64,000 bases of DNA from Enoplosus armatus (lineage: Eukaryota > Chordata > Actinopteri > Centrarchiformes > Enoplosidae), in NCBI RefSeq assembly GCF_043641665.1, contig NC_092182.1:25337241-25401240 (forward strand). The letters run 5' to 3'. The notes beneath the pieces were generated by a model. The model did no database searches and was not told the origin of the DNA. It saw only the letters and a list, made by a program, of their open reading frames with translations. Shown one piece after another: positions 34,301 through 44,775 of this stretch (within the stretch, counting starts at the first letter, position 1; each line of letters begins with the position of its first letter). The position numbers and the translations under genes were made by a program.

Positions 34301-37119
34301 ATATTACAGGAATCATAGCTGCTAGTGGGGCTAAATAATTCTCACGTAACGTTTTAGGGCTACGACAACTACATTAATATAGAATCTCTGTCTTTGAACC
34401 GACAGAACTACAGCCGAAATGCCAAGCTGAAGAGGTTTTACAAGGTCCTGTCCACTAACAATGATGGGAAGAAAGAATTCATCTCCACCATGGAAGGTAT
34501 CATTCCTCACTGACTACTTTGCGGTTTGAGTGCCATGTCCGTGTTGTTTACTATACAATTACAAACATACAAATAGCAAACTACTGTGGATTCAGCATTT
34601 TCAGCATTCACAACTGGCAGCGTCACCTAATAACTGAACTAATGCTTTTGATCATAATACTGAGAGTAATGCAGATTTTTCAATGGGAACACTAGAGATG
34701 ATGAAAGGGGGGAAATGATATTTGTAATGATCATGATGGTCTAACTTGAAAATTAGATGTTGATTACAATTATTAGTGCATGAGCGACTTGTTTTGTGGT
34801 CTGACAGTGTGTCTGGTTTTCCTCAGCCTACCGCTACCCATTTTATGCAGTGCAGTGGCATCCAGAGAAAAGCCCCTTTGAGTGGATAGATAAACCAGGC
34901 ATGGTTCACTCCACTTCTGCTATAAGAGCCTGCTTCTACACTGCCAGCTTCTTTGTCTCTGAAGGTAACATGTGGTATCTCGGTATGCTTTATTATTTAT
35001 ATTACCAGCACTATTAACTGCCCATTTCTTTTTTTTTTGCATGTTTCCTAGCAGAATACCTCAAAAAGGCTAAGTCACTGATTTCACTTGAATTTGATGG
35101 AAAGATATCTGATTAGTTTGTCTCATACCTCCTGATGCAAAATAAGAATTATTTACAAGTATGACTATTCATTTCCGCTGCGGCAAAAAGTTGAGATGGA
35201 TTCAACTTTTGGAGAAACGCAAACCCGGCGTCACGGTCTGAATGCAGCCTAAGATCCTGCGTTCTTAATTGGTCAGTGGTCACATCCATAGTTGCTGAAG
35301 TCATCATTAAGTCCATTTGGTGTCATAGTGTTGAGTGAGTTCATCCAAAACATTTATCTTTGGGCCAGTTTCAGTCCTTCCTCTAGTAGATATCATGACT
35401 TTCTCAATCCCACAGAATTTTACTGAAGAGGGTGACCCATGGTTTGCTTCAGCATAATGTTTTGCAATTGCATCGTCCATATTGCCTGTATGGATTGCAG
35501 TTTTGTGCTCCGATATTCGTTGTTTAAGGGGCTGTTCGGTTTGTCCAACATATGCTAGACTGCATGGGCATAATGACATGTAAATCACTAGAGTCGATTT
35601 ACACTTTAAACATTCCTGAATGGGAATTTTCCTGCCAGTGTGGGAATGATTAAATGATTTTGTTGTTGTATTGTTTTGCAGCAGGTACAGTTACATACAT
35701 GCCAGTTGCAGCCTTGTGGTCTTGTTTAGAGACATATTTTTGTACATGGCAGTGTTTTTAATTGTGGGTGCTCTCCTGAATGAGAAAACAGGCGTAGATT
35801 TGCAGAAGTCCTTCAGAGATTGTTCTGCTTGAAGCACATGCCAGTGTCTCTTGAGTGTACCTTTTATTTATGAAGCACAATGATTATATTCAGAAGAGAA
35901 ACAAGCCTGGCTGGGATTCTTTGTTATTTGCGTATTAGACAGGAGAGCGGTATTAGACAGAGCGAGAGGTGGTGTTGGAACGTTGTACGCCTTTCTGAAT
36001 AGAGTTGGAGGCATAACCTCTTCCCTTGAACTGAGTAGCCATGATGTTTTGAAAATGAAAGTCGTAAAGATCCGAGCAGTTGCATTTGACGCTCAAAAAC
36101 TGTCCATCTGGGATATTATCATTTAGATGTGTGGGATTACTGCTAGTAGCATGATATATTGAGTTGCGCTCCACATCTTTTCAGAAGTGTGAATAGCTCC
36201 AGTTTCATCTTTGTGTATGGTTACATCCAAATAATTGATTTAGTCAGTGCTGTGTTCACATCTGAACTTCAGGAAACTGCGTCCCCAAAATAACTAGATG
36301 TTCAGTTTGTTGTTTAACTAGATCAGTGTACCGTATTTTATCTATGAGTGATGTGGGTTGTTATTGGGGTCATGTCAATCCAACCACAGAGGGCGCTGTT
36401 GCCGTGTGTGGGGCAACATACTCTCCATATCTTCCTCAGTATGGAAAAATGTTGCTGAGTTGATGAATTCCTCAAATGATGTGGCCATCATGGTTGTGTT
36501 TGAGCCAAATAAACAAGTGAAATGTGAGAAGTTTGTCCTCCTTGACCTGGAAATTTGAGATGTTCTACCTTTTCATAAATTTTTGGGAATATTGGCCTTT
36601 GGGTCCTGCGCTCCACTGAGAATCCCATTGTTGAAGCTGTTCTGGAGAGCTTTCAGTCTTATTGCATGATCTTCATCAGAAGATGTTGGCCGTCCATGTT
36701 TCCATTTTGAGCACTTTAAGGAAATTCTTGCCCGTGTTGGCTAAAAATTAATCAATGAAAAGTATTATATGAGATGTGGCCGATTTAATCTAGACTCCCA
36801 TATCTCTTGAGTTATGCATATGCAACTAAATCAAATAAATGTAGTCGATGAAGGTCCTCACAAGTGTAAGACAGAGAAACAATTGCATTTAGATCATTTA
36901 ATACAAGAACAGTATGTGTGTGTGTTATGAAGGAAAGATCAGCAGAAGGTCTGTATGAGTGAAGCTTCATCACTATACTTTTCTTTCTCTCTTCCAGCCA
37001 TGAAGAACCAGCACCATTTCTCCAGTCCTGTGGAGGAAGAGAGAGCTCTCATCTACAACTTCTCTCCCGTCTACAGAGGGACCCATGCTGTCTTTGTGCA
37101 GAACTATTACTTTGATTGA
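28272..37119 (+). CDS. ggh: gamma-glutamyl hydrolase (nine coding exons)
   Basis: Gamma-glutamyl hydrolase (peptidase family C26, class I glutamine amidotransferase-like fold) removes gamma-linked glutamates from folyl- and antifolyl-polyglutamates in the lysosome and after secretion. Coding exons: 28272-28383, 30343-30457, 31737-31787, 32377-32461, 32991-33129, 33760-33866, 34406-34496, 34827-34964, 36998-37119. They sum to 960 nt, giving 319 residues plus TGA, against about 318 in the human enzyme. All introns are GT-AG and the phases match across every junction. Residues 1 to about 25 form a signal peptide (hydrophobic [19 protein letters not shown]). The nucleophile is Cys135 in WGTCQG, and His245 with Glu247 lie in WHPE, as expected for the family. 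A PGG turn is at 97-99. N-glycosylation sequons are at Asn78 (NRT), Asn190 (NIT) and Asn204 (NYS). The C-terminus ends in YYFD, like the CYIFD end of mammalian GGH. No frame break was found, so the gene looks functional. Start choice: this ATG is the only one giving a signal peptide. Confidence 0.96.
29036..29497. mobile_element. MITE-like foldback element in ggh intron 1
   Basis: It begins ctgtttacacctgg and ends cgtgtaaaccgggcc, an imperfect terminal inverted repeat. The motif ccacttgtgatcagatc near the left end recurs as ccacttgtgatcggatc near 29440. This 'gtttacacctggt...cacttgtgatc' sequence type is common in teleost genomes. About 460 bp, no coding capacity. Confidence 0.6.
30343..30457 (+). 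CDS. ggh: ggh coding exon 2
   Basis: Encodes residues 38-75 plus two bases of codon 76. It contains the family block [20 protein letters not shown], which is close to the human [20 protein letters not shown]. The acceptor is cctaag and the donor ag|gtaaag (phase 2). Confidence 0.95.
30622..31650. mobile_element. inverted-repeat non-autonomous DNA element in ggh intron 2
   Basis: The left end (30622-30708, starting cctctcatttgca) is repeated in inverted form at 31564-31650 (ending tgcaaatgagagg) with roughly 80% identity over about 87 bases. Inside, a block is duplicated in direct orientation: 30796-30930 recurs at 31178-31310, and 31042-31186 recurs at 31493-31636 (offset 451) almost unchanged. 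Both later blocks carry the small palindrome ggatttct/agaaatcc. There is no coding capacity. It looks like a MITE-type element that became a partial dimer. I cannot name the family. Confidence 0.7.
31737..31787 (+). CDS. ggh: ggh coding exon 3 (51 nt)
   Basis: A small exon encoding [18 protein letters not shown], including the sequon Asn78-Arg-Thr. The acceptor ttcaccag follows a T-rich tract. The donor is gg|gtgagc (phase 2). Confidence 0.92.
32377..32461 (+). CDS. ggh: ggh coding exon 4
   Basis: Encodes [20 protein letters not shown] and following residues to DLALK. The PGG motif forms the conserved loop near the active site in this fold (human ILFPGGSVDL). The donor is aag|gtaaga (phase 0). 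Confidence 0.94.
32824..32845. repeat. (TTG)n microsatellite in ggh intron 4
   Basis: Seven TTG units, intronic. Confidence 0.96.
32991..33129 (+). CDS. ggh: ggh coding exon 5 (catalytic cysteine)
   Basis: Starts [20 protein letters not shown]. The Cys in WGTCQG is residue 135 of the precursor and aligns with the human nucleophile. The acceptor ctctgcag has a good pyrimidine tract; the donor is g|gtattt (phase 1). Confidence 0.95.
33455..33507 (+). repeat. solo end of the intron 2 element, in ggh intron 5
   Basis: The stretch atcagtcatggtgct followed by gatgtgggcaga resembles the right terminal repeat of the element at 30622-31650 (same order, similar spacing). No partner end was found nearby, so this is a decayed or solo copy in the same gene. 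Confidence 0.45.
33561..33619 (+). repeat. 3' tail of a CR1/L2-type LINE or LINE-dependent SINE
   Basis: The stretch ctgtaaagccccttgaggca followed by aattgtgatttg resembles the conserved 3' tail of many fish CR1/L2-group LINEs and the SINEs they mobilise. Only the tail remains, in ggh intron 5. Confidence 0.45.
33760..33866 (+). CDS. ggh: ggh coding exon 6
   Basis: Encodes [20 protein letters not shown] and then [16 protein letters not shown], including the sequon Asn190-Ile-Thr. It matches the human FPTELLLSLA...NFHKWSLSV block. The donor is cag|gtattt (phase 0). Confidence 0.94.
34208..34278 (+). tRNA. tRNA-Thr (anticodon CGT), inside ggh intron 6
   Basis: A complete cloverleaf of 71 nt. 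The acceptor stem is 34208-34214 with 34272-34278 (seven pairs, one G-T). The D stem is GCC/GGC at 34217-34219 and 34229-34231. The anticodon stem TTGGT/ACCAA is at 34233-34237 and 34245-34249, with loop CTCGTAA and anticodon CGT at 34240-34242. The T stem ATGGG/CCCAT encloses TTCGACC. The internal B box GGTTCGACCCC is perfect. The sequence differs from vertebrate tRNA-Thr-CGT at few positions, so it looks like a real gene rather than a SINE head. It lies on the same strand as ggh, between exons 6 and 7. The nearest TTTT Pol III stop is at 34352-34355, about 75 bases downstream, which is rather far. Confidence 0.93.
34406..34496 (+). CDS. ggh: ggh coding exon 7
   Basis: Encodes [20 protein letters not shown] and then [10 protein letters not shown]. 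It includes the conserved EFISTME stretch and the sequon Asn204-Tyr-Ser. The acceptor is ccgacag and the donor g|gtatca (phase 1). Confidence 0.94.
34827..34964 (+). CDS. ggh: ggh coding exon 8 (catalytic His)
   Basis: Encodes [20 protein letters not shown] and onward to [12 protein letters not shown] carries the catalytic His245 and the following acidic Glu247. The acceptor is ttcctcag and the donor g|gtaaca (phase 1). Confidence 0.95.
35290..36290 (-). mobile_element. Penelope-like retroelement, 3' part with GIY-YIG domain
   Basis: Read on the - strand with a few frame breaks, this gives INYLDVTI followed by a thumb/linker region ([20 protein letters not shown], then [29 protein letters not shown]) and, at 35307-35588, a GIY-YIG-type stretch ([20 protein letters not shown]). 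That order, end of reverse transcriptase, linker, then GIY-YIG endonuclease, identifies a Penelope-like element. The catalytic reverse transcriptase core is missing or unrecognisable, stops interrupt the linker and the reading loses similarity after [10 protein letters not shown], so it is dead. It lies antisense in ggh intron 8. Confidence 0.85.
36291..36740 (-). other. possible 5' extension of the Penelope-like remnant
   Basis: The rest of ggh intron 8 upstream (on the - strand) of the recognisable thumb region. It has moderately open stretches, but I could not match them to a reverse transcriptase. It may be degraded element sequence or a second insertion. Confidence 0.25.
36998..37119 (+). 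CDS. ggh: ggh coding exon 9 (C-terminus and stop)
   Basis: Encodes [20 protein letters not shown] and onward to NYYFD, ending in TGA at 37117-37119. The [14 protein letters not shown] block matches the human EEEKALIYQFSPIY. The acceptor ctcttccag follows a strong pyrimidine tract. Confidence 0.95.
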
Positions 37120-37385
37120 TGGACGGTACTGAAGACGAAACAGACCTGGGCTCAGTCCAGTCTCAATTTGTCATTGGTAGAACATCTCGGCCCAAGTTTA
37201 AAACCAAACTTACAGTAGCCTCAAACAACAAGTAGATAATTAGCAGTTCAGCTTAACTGATTTGTACAGTAATATGAAATGCAGATATGCCAACAGGATG
37301 GTGAAAATAATACATATGTTATTCAAAAATCTTTGGTATTTTTAAAGTCTAATATCAGAAAAAATAAATAAATAATTCAAATAGG
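37120..37385 (+). other. ggh: ggh 3' UTR with polyadenylation signals
   Basis: Non-coding sequence after the ggh stop. Two overlapping AATAAA hexamers at 37363-37368 and 37367-37372 lie 244 bases past the stop and are the first plausible poly(A) signals, so the transcript probably ends about 15-30 bases later. A longer 3' UTR using later signals cannot be ruled out. Confidence 0.55.
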
Positions 37386-40300
37386 AAGACGTAAAAAATA
37401 GTTTAGATTTTGGAGTAACAGATCTTAGTCTGGTTCCACTTACAGTATATTAAGCCCATCTAAATACTGTCACACACTTTATGTTGTCCCGATTTTGTTA
37501 AAACGACCATCAATCCAAATCACCTTACTGTGTCATGATTTGTTTTTTTTTAACATGGCTGAATTACATATATTAAATTAAATTAAACATAAGAATACTG
37601 ATAAATACTTGGTGAAGAAGAATGTGACAGAAATTCCAAATTTCCAGGGTATCCCTTTCATTGCAGCATGTGTCTAAGATACCAATAACTTCATTACAGA
37701 ATACACAAATATGCACCTCAAAAAAAGCTGACATTCCCATGTTGTTAAAATACATAATTGGATACCTTTGCTGGTGTTTAACACTATTAAATTACATCTG
37801 TCTCCTAAAATAAACCAATCAGGGGCTCGACAGACTGAGGGATCAGTGACATAAGTTTGCACATTCAAGGGTTTGTAGAGACAAGCTTGTTTAAGTATAC
37901 GCAAGCACAGATTTCACAAGATTACACATTGCCCATTGGGAGACATTGTTAGCCTCCTTTAGCTCCTAAAAGTCTGGGAGGCTGGAAATAAATAGAAACC
38001 TTTGTTTTGTGAGTACAGCCAAACGTCACCTGAGCCCAGGCTTAAACGTGGATAACCAATTAACACTGACTCACCCCTGTTCACATGTGACGTTTGATCA
38101 ACAGCAAGAGGCTACTGGAGGTCAGTCAGACTGCTGACAAACTGCTGTTTCAGTATCAGCGTGAAATAATGAATGTGAGTCTTCAACCTTCCTTCTGTAG
38201 AAATGGAAACTCCTTTTCTATGTATTGGCTCTATTCTGCAATGCAGCACAAGTCGCTCATTCCTCAACATCTGTAACATACAAAGCATTCAGTGTGTATG
38301 CCTGTCAATGAGAAATGAAAATTGAATTACCAATCTATATTTTTGAAAGAACTACTCCCATATTTTGAAGTGTGTGTAATAATTTTGAAACGGTGTCTTT
38401 GTTCCAAAAATATACATCAATAACTCACAAAAAGTCTTGAGAAAGAGTTTATCTGTACATGATTGTATTCTTGTGTGTCTTTGTAGGCATTTAAATATTT
38501 TTATTCCTCAACAGGAAGCTGAATATTTTATACAACATGTTGTCAGAGAATGCCACATATCTCTAGATGATCAGGATTTGAGTTTTGTTTTTCAGTTTTA
38601 CAGTAGGCAGATTTCAGTGACATTAATTTTATACAAAGAGGATTGGAAACCTGAAAACCTTGTGACACCACCAATGTTCTTCATGGAAAAAGTGGATTTT
38701 AAGGATTGGTTTATGTTGTTATTGAGACATTTTGTCACTTTCTTTATCAGCCACCACTCTGAAACTAGTATACCGAACCAATAAGGCTCATCATTTTGAG
38801 ATATTAACAATTTCTTCAGACAAATACAGGATGTTTTTCATTTTTTGCAGTGTGGTTTGAAAAGATTTTCTCCCATTTTGCATCCCCACACATTGAAATG
38901 TTAACTACATATAGATAGACGATTAAATCAAAATATTCCTTTTTTGGTTTTGTCAATAAAACAAAAACAATTTGTCAAATATAATAAGCCCTTCAACTAA
39001 TTACTTGACCAAATCCTACTTTATAACATCTTAGATTTAGTTCAAGTCAGTGGCTTTGGATACATACATTGATTGCACAACTGATTGTACAAGTTTTGCT
39101 TCTTTGTTTGACAATGTGCCAGATAATCAGACAATAAAGGAAGTCAAGTAAACCTCAGTGCATCCAACATCCTTTGAAAGTACAGTTTCCATTTACTGAC
39201 TGACTGACGTGATGAAGAGTGAAGGTACTCATTCGCCATGTCGCCTTTATCCTGCTACAAAAGGTGTTTTAAACACTTCACAGGACCGATCCGTGTTTAT
39301 TAAGGAGTCATGTTGCTGTCCTGTGAAAAACATGAATCTCCAAAATGTCAACTTTTCATAAGAAAAACAGCTCTGTTTTCAGATTGTGAAAAGGCGTTTT
39401 CCATATAATCCAATGGTTTTCTGTCAACAAATACAACACTGAAAAATTAAAAATCACCAAAATCACCATTGTTACTGGACAGCAGCAATATATAATTGGG
39501 TTCGTGTCCGGTTCCAAAAAGCAGGTTAAGTTAAGTTGAAAATGAGAAAATCTCGGCAGCCCCACAAATCTGGAACATGGAGTGATGTGTCAATGTATAT
39601 TGTGGATATAAAGAAACCAAAAAAAAGGTATTATTTATTAGGAGTTATTAGGACACTCTAAACATTAGACGGAGCTCAACAAAAATACAGAAAATCTCTC
39701 AATTGAAATAACCAAAACTGTTCAAACTTTTTCATAAGGTTTTATGTTCATGTATGACATGTAGTGTTCCGACAGTTCCTTTAAATAACTTAGATTTAGC
39801 GGTTGCTTGTGTTAGTCTGGAACAGAGTGACAGCCCGTCCCACTCCTGTGTTTGGATTTGGCACACATGCAAATGGTTCCCACTAGATGGCATCATGATA
39901 CCACTGAATGTATGCTGATAGCCGTACGCGGTGACAGTGGAGAGACTGCTATCACTGTTAGCAGACTTGACATCCAGGATACAACACGTTCTACAGCCCA
40001 AAATTAAAAGTTATAAAGTACAAGTAAAGTACAACAGGGTAAACTCCATCTGCTGAGGAAGCCACAGCTACTAAATGGACCTTGAGGTGCGATTGTTTGT
40101 CAAGGTCAAGGGTGAACTTTCAGTCTCAACTAAAGTCCTGGAAGCGCTCAGAAAAGGTTGAGGAAGTTGAGCTGAAGAACAGATGTGGACCTGGGGGGTG
40201 AGATTGTTTTGATGTGTTGACAGTGGTACAGTTCCCCACACGACCAAAGAGCAGTGAATGCATCACACCAGTGATGTGAGTGTTTGATGTGGGACTTTTA

Positions 40301-40625
40301 TATTTATATATTTGATATAGTTATATTCTGCTGAGCTGAAAAAGTAATGCTGAAACTTTTTTGAATAAAATATTTATTCAGGCATAAACTGCTCTTTGGT
40401 CACCACTCCTTTATACATTATACATAACAGCCTTGGCCACTGATCCTTTAGGTACAGCGTGTGTTCATGTGTGAGTGTCCCAGCGAGAGTGTGTGATTCT
40501 TTGCTATTCAGATGTGTGACTGTACATACGGAAAGACTTGTCTAGACCACAGATCAGCTTTATGCTCACACTGGGCAGCTCTTGAGAGAGAGGTAGTTTT
40601 TATATCCAGGTGAACTTACAGACAT
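37386..40625. other. intergenic, downstream of ggh
   Basis: AT-rich. The 115-codon frame at 38437-38784 has no recognisable domain. Nothing else assignable. Confidence 0.55.

Positions 40626-40659
<34 letters not shown>
40626..40659. repeat. (CA)n microsatellite
   Basis: About 17 CA units. Confidence 0.97.
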
Positions 40660-40662
<3 letters not shown>

Positions 40663-40929
40663 TCTGTTTCATGGCTTTGTTGAGTTTTTGTCGGATCATT
40701 TTCTTTTATTTGATGTACCGAAGCTTCAAGGACCTTCAGAAAAAAATAAGCAGTGTTTCTTTTTCTTTGCAATATATCTTGAGCAGAGAGGATATGAGGA
40801 AAAACAGGAAAAGCGGAGTGACTTGGAGAAGAGAGAAAACGACTTACCTGAGGATGAAACACAGGAGGAAGGGAAAGAGAAGGAGCAGGAGGAGTGAAAA
40901 TAGCTGTCAGAAAGGTCGGAAAGGAAGGC

Positions 40930-41190
40930 TGGAAAAGAGAAGGAATGAGGCACCCAGCCAGCATGTCGATGTGGGACACACATGAGTTTGATGGGCCATA
41001 TTTGTCCACATGCTGCATACGAACCTGACGTGGGTCTGTCCATGTGGGGGTTAATGGGGCCAAGCTGAGTTACATCTGGGGCCTGTGTGAGCAATGAACC
41101 ATCGGCTTCACATGGGCCCCTGTTTGTGTTCACTTACAGCATGCGGGCTAATTGATTGTGGGTCAAAACCAGGTCTATACTAGTAAACTG
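40930..41190. repeat. degenerate 'catgtgggcc' repeat region
   Basis: Multiple forms of c(a/c)atgtggg and atgggcc occur (gtcgatgtgggacacacatg, gatgggccatatttgtccac, tccatgtgggggttaatggg, cttcacatgggcccctg). This fits a known kind of short-period dispersed repeat in fish. Confidence 0.4.
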
Positions 41191-41374
41191 TGGGCTCCCC
41201 TGTAATAGTAGCTGCATTTAAATGATAAACTTAACCTCCTTCTGCTGCAACAACCAGTCACAAGGTGTTGAATATAGAAATTACAAACAAGTTGCCACAA
41301 CTGCACTGATCTGATTTTCATTTTTTGATTTGATGTTATTCTAAGTAAAAAGTAATACTCATACAGGCAGCACC

Positions 41375-41700
41375 TTTCATACAGGTTGGTGCAATTCAAA
41401 GTGTTTTACAGATTACTGATAAGCTTATAATAAAACAGCGCAAACGTAAAACAAGTTGAAAACAATTTACACAAGAAATAAAAATCATGAAAGTGAACTA
41501 ATAAAACCAATAGATACAGATAAGAATAGGTACAAAAACATTGAAATACATAAACAGCAATAAATAATAAAACAGATAAGAGAGAGTAAACATATTTTAA
41601 AACATGACAACAATAACACACGTAATTAAATGTCCATAAAACCGTCCAAACGAAAGCCAGGAGGCAGGTTTTAAGTTTACGTTTAAAGATATCAGCACTT
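41375..41700. repeat. possible interspersed repeat (A-rich, 'gcaattcaaagtgttttaca')
   Basis: caggttggtgcaattcaaag followed by tgttttacag and a long run of ataaaac/aataaaa words resembles fish repeats containing the caaagtgctttacat motif. There is no coding match on either strand. Confidence 0.35.
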
Positions 41701-42336
41701 TCTGCTGCTCTCCGATCCGGATTGAATTTGCACATGTAATCATGTTTCCTCTCGAGCTTCGGTCACATCTTATTTTGTAATGATGAACCATCGTTTTGCA
41801 CGGTGTACTTTGTGTCTGACCTTAAGTTGCACGTTAAGATGTTCTTTACAGGGCAATAAATATTTGAATTAAAGTGAAATTAACTTCAGGCATTTGGTAA
41901 AAGATTCAAAGACTGCCTGATGACTTACATTTCAATTTGAGACTGAGCGCTCTGTGCCCCCCCTCCCTCTGCTATTGTATCTATTAAACATGCTTTCCAC
42001 ACAAATGTAATATTATGGTATTCGATGAATGATGCTCAGTGTTTTTAATTAAATAGCGGATCAAGCAAGGACTGCAACCAGATTCATATTTGTTCCCTAA
42101 GACCCATTAATTACACAGAGCTTTCCTCTCATCAATTCATGAAATAACTCAATTTCCTCTGCATTATTGAAGCACAAGGACACATGGGATCCAATCAGAA
42201 TATTTGGAGTTTATTAAATGATTGAGTGTGGTGGGTTGTGATGGTACTATAAGTGGGGTAATCTTCATCAGACATGCTTCATGAGTTACTGTGGAGCTTC
42301 ACTCGGCCTGAACATTACCTCCTGAATCCACAACAC

Positions 42337-42337
<1 letters not shown>

Positions 42338-42372
<35 letters not shown>

Positions 42373-42608
42373 GTATACGGTATCTCCCATCAGCCATCCT
42401 CATACGTATACACACTACCAGACACAAACAGAGTAATTCCTATCATCATCATCATCATCATCATCATGATCGTCATCTTCCTGGCAGCAATTCAACAGCA
42501 GCAACATTCATCTTCACACCTCATTAACCAAGAGACAAGGATGTCAGGATCGTCCGGATGCAGATAAGCATGCATGTATTAACACACACACACACACACA
42601 CACACACA
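42338..42608. repeat. (CA)n, (ATC)n and (CA)n cluster
   Basis: (CA)n at 42344-42372, (ATC)n of nine units at 42441-42467 and (CA)n at 42582-42608. Confidence 0.96.
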
Positions 42609-44465
42609 GTTGTGTGCAGAATCACACAAAATACACACAAGTATGATGTATACAAGTGCTTGTTCATGAAAAAAAACACACACTTTTATGCGCAAGCAGA
42701 CAATCACACAGACATGCACACTCCAGCTCCTGCACAGAGACACCTGCAGCGTACAGAGCAGTGTTGATCCATAATGTGCATTCCCACCCCATCATTATCC
42801 ATGTAACATGTCATTATTGCAAGTTAGCGTTATCGTTATACATCATGGTCTCTGTGCGTTTCAATGACAGTAATAAACTGTATTTGAAAGGCCTTTTTAG
42901 CGATGGTGCTTTCAGAACTGCTGCTTCTACATTCCCACACCAAACCACAGAGACGTTTTATACAAGAAGGGAGAGGTTACTACAGTGTTTATTTCTGCAT
43001 ACCTGAGGATGGGTTCTGTATGCCTCTAATTATTTGGTTGGTACTTCAGGCAAAGTGAAGTAATGAACTAACCATTTGTCATAATTGCTTTGTTTGTGAA
43101 AAACCTTGGATCGCTCTCTGGCTGCAGGGTAGATCCACAGGCAGGTGAAATGCTCAGCCTTGTTCAGCACACTGAAGTTTGTCCAAGGTCATTCTGGGAG
43201 ATATCAGAAATCACTTCTTGTGTCCAAAAAAAATTAGAGATGCCTTGGATGTGCAGGTTCATCAGTGTAGAACAAATAAAGTACACTACCACAAAGTGAT
43301 GCACTCCAAAAGAGGCCGACTGACTGAAAACCAAGTTTACTTACAGAGTGAAAATGACAGAAGAGTGCAGAAACAACCAATTGCGAACAAAAGGGGCGGA
43401 TTTCTTTAATCAAGAGGCCAGGATCTTGCAGGTTTTCCAATTGGAGTCCTATCTTGCCCTATTTTGGGAATAAATATGGGTGTTTGGGGCTACGGATGAA
43501 CAGAGGAGAGGTCCAGAGTGGAGATTTAGGTGTCATTTTATGCCTATGACTATTACCCCTTCTTCATATGAGAGAAAGCTGATAAATGCATGGACAAACC
43601 TTTACCTTCACTCTGCAGTTCGTCCTTGGCCTCTTCTTCAATTAACTTTATATTTTCAAAAGTTTTAGGCCGTCAGGTTCAAATGAGTCACAAAAAGTAT
43701 ATATTATACATTATATAACAGAGGCTACTGAATAAACTAGTTAGTATGGGCCTTAAAAACTGAACCAAACCCTGAACAATGGACAAACAGCTGCAATAAT
43801 TCTTCCCCTTGTCAACTATCCCCGGTGCCTTCATTTATGTAACCCTCATTAATGATTTAGACAGGTGGTGAGGGACCAATAGAGCTTCATTTAAAAATTG
43901 AACACGATGATTGAGGCAAAAAGCAACTCATTGCTGGATCTCAAACTCAATAAATAGTCTGTAGAACCTGGAGACTGTTTCAGCTGCATGTAGTCAGTAA
44001 TTGGGAATAATCCAAATAGATGATACAAGAGATCAGAGGACAGCAAAACAGGTGTGAAATAATTAATTCATGGGTCTCATCACAAGTTCGAATGTCTGGA
44101 TTAGATTATAACAATATCTATGCTCCCACGCAACACTCAACAACAACTCCACCATCGTTATTGAAGTTCGAACATCATTAACGTAAGGATCCAGGTAAAA
44201 TGCAGCAAAATGTAGTTAATCTGAAGGATTTCCCTTATATATTAGTACATTTGGTCCTCATAAATATAGTACAAGAACACGGCCACACTGCCTATGTTGT
44301 CACACACACAAACACACACACCAGGGATTCCAGGTTCAGCCAGGCTCTAAGTCTGGATGCGACGAGATACTTTGGTAGGTAATTGCAGCTCGTCTTGCCT
44401 TTGAAGTGAGGTGAAGCATAGGTCGGCCGAAGCTGGAAACATGGAGGAGGCTGGTGGGGTGAAGT

Positions 44466-44467
<2 letters not shown>

Positions 44468-44505
<38 letters not shown>
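44468..44505. repeat. (TG)n microsatellite
   Basis: About 19 TG units. Confidence 0.97.
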
Positions 44506-44506
<1 letters not shown>

Positions 44507-44589
44507 GTGAGGTACACTAAGAGAGAAGCCAACCTGTAAATCAGTTTAATCTATGAACCAGACTGACACCTGGAGGTAAAATACATCAA

Positions 44590-44775
44590 CTGGAGAAACC
44601 AGAGGTCTTTAGAGAGAGATGGAGGGAGGGAAGAGAGACAGAGTGATGGGGGGGGGGGGGGGGGTCACAGGAGGAGACGAGGAAAGAAAAAAGCAGGAGA
44701 AAAGAAAGAAAGAGGGACCAGACAGCGAAAGAAGAGACTAATCAAGATACGAATGAGGGAGAATTAAGACACATA
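44590..44775 (+). repeat. purine-rich tract
   Basis: A/G-biased sequence around the G17 run. Confidence 0.75.
44648..44664. repeat. poly-G (17)
   Basis: A G homopolymer inside a purine-rich stretch (44600-44770). Confidence 0.95.

Noticed and set aside
40566..41063. 165-codon - strand frame
   Set aside because: Combines a (CA)n array, a purine-rich stretch and the 'catgtgggcc' repeat; no protein similarity seen.
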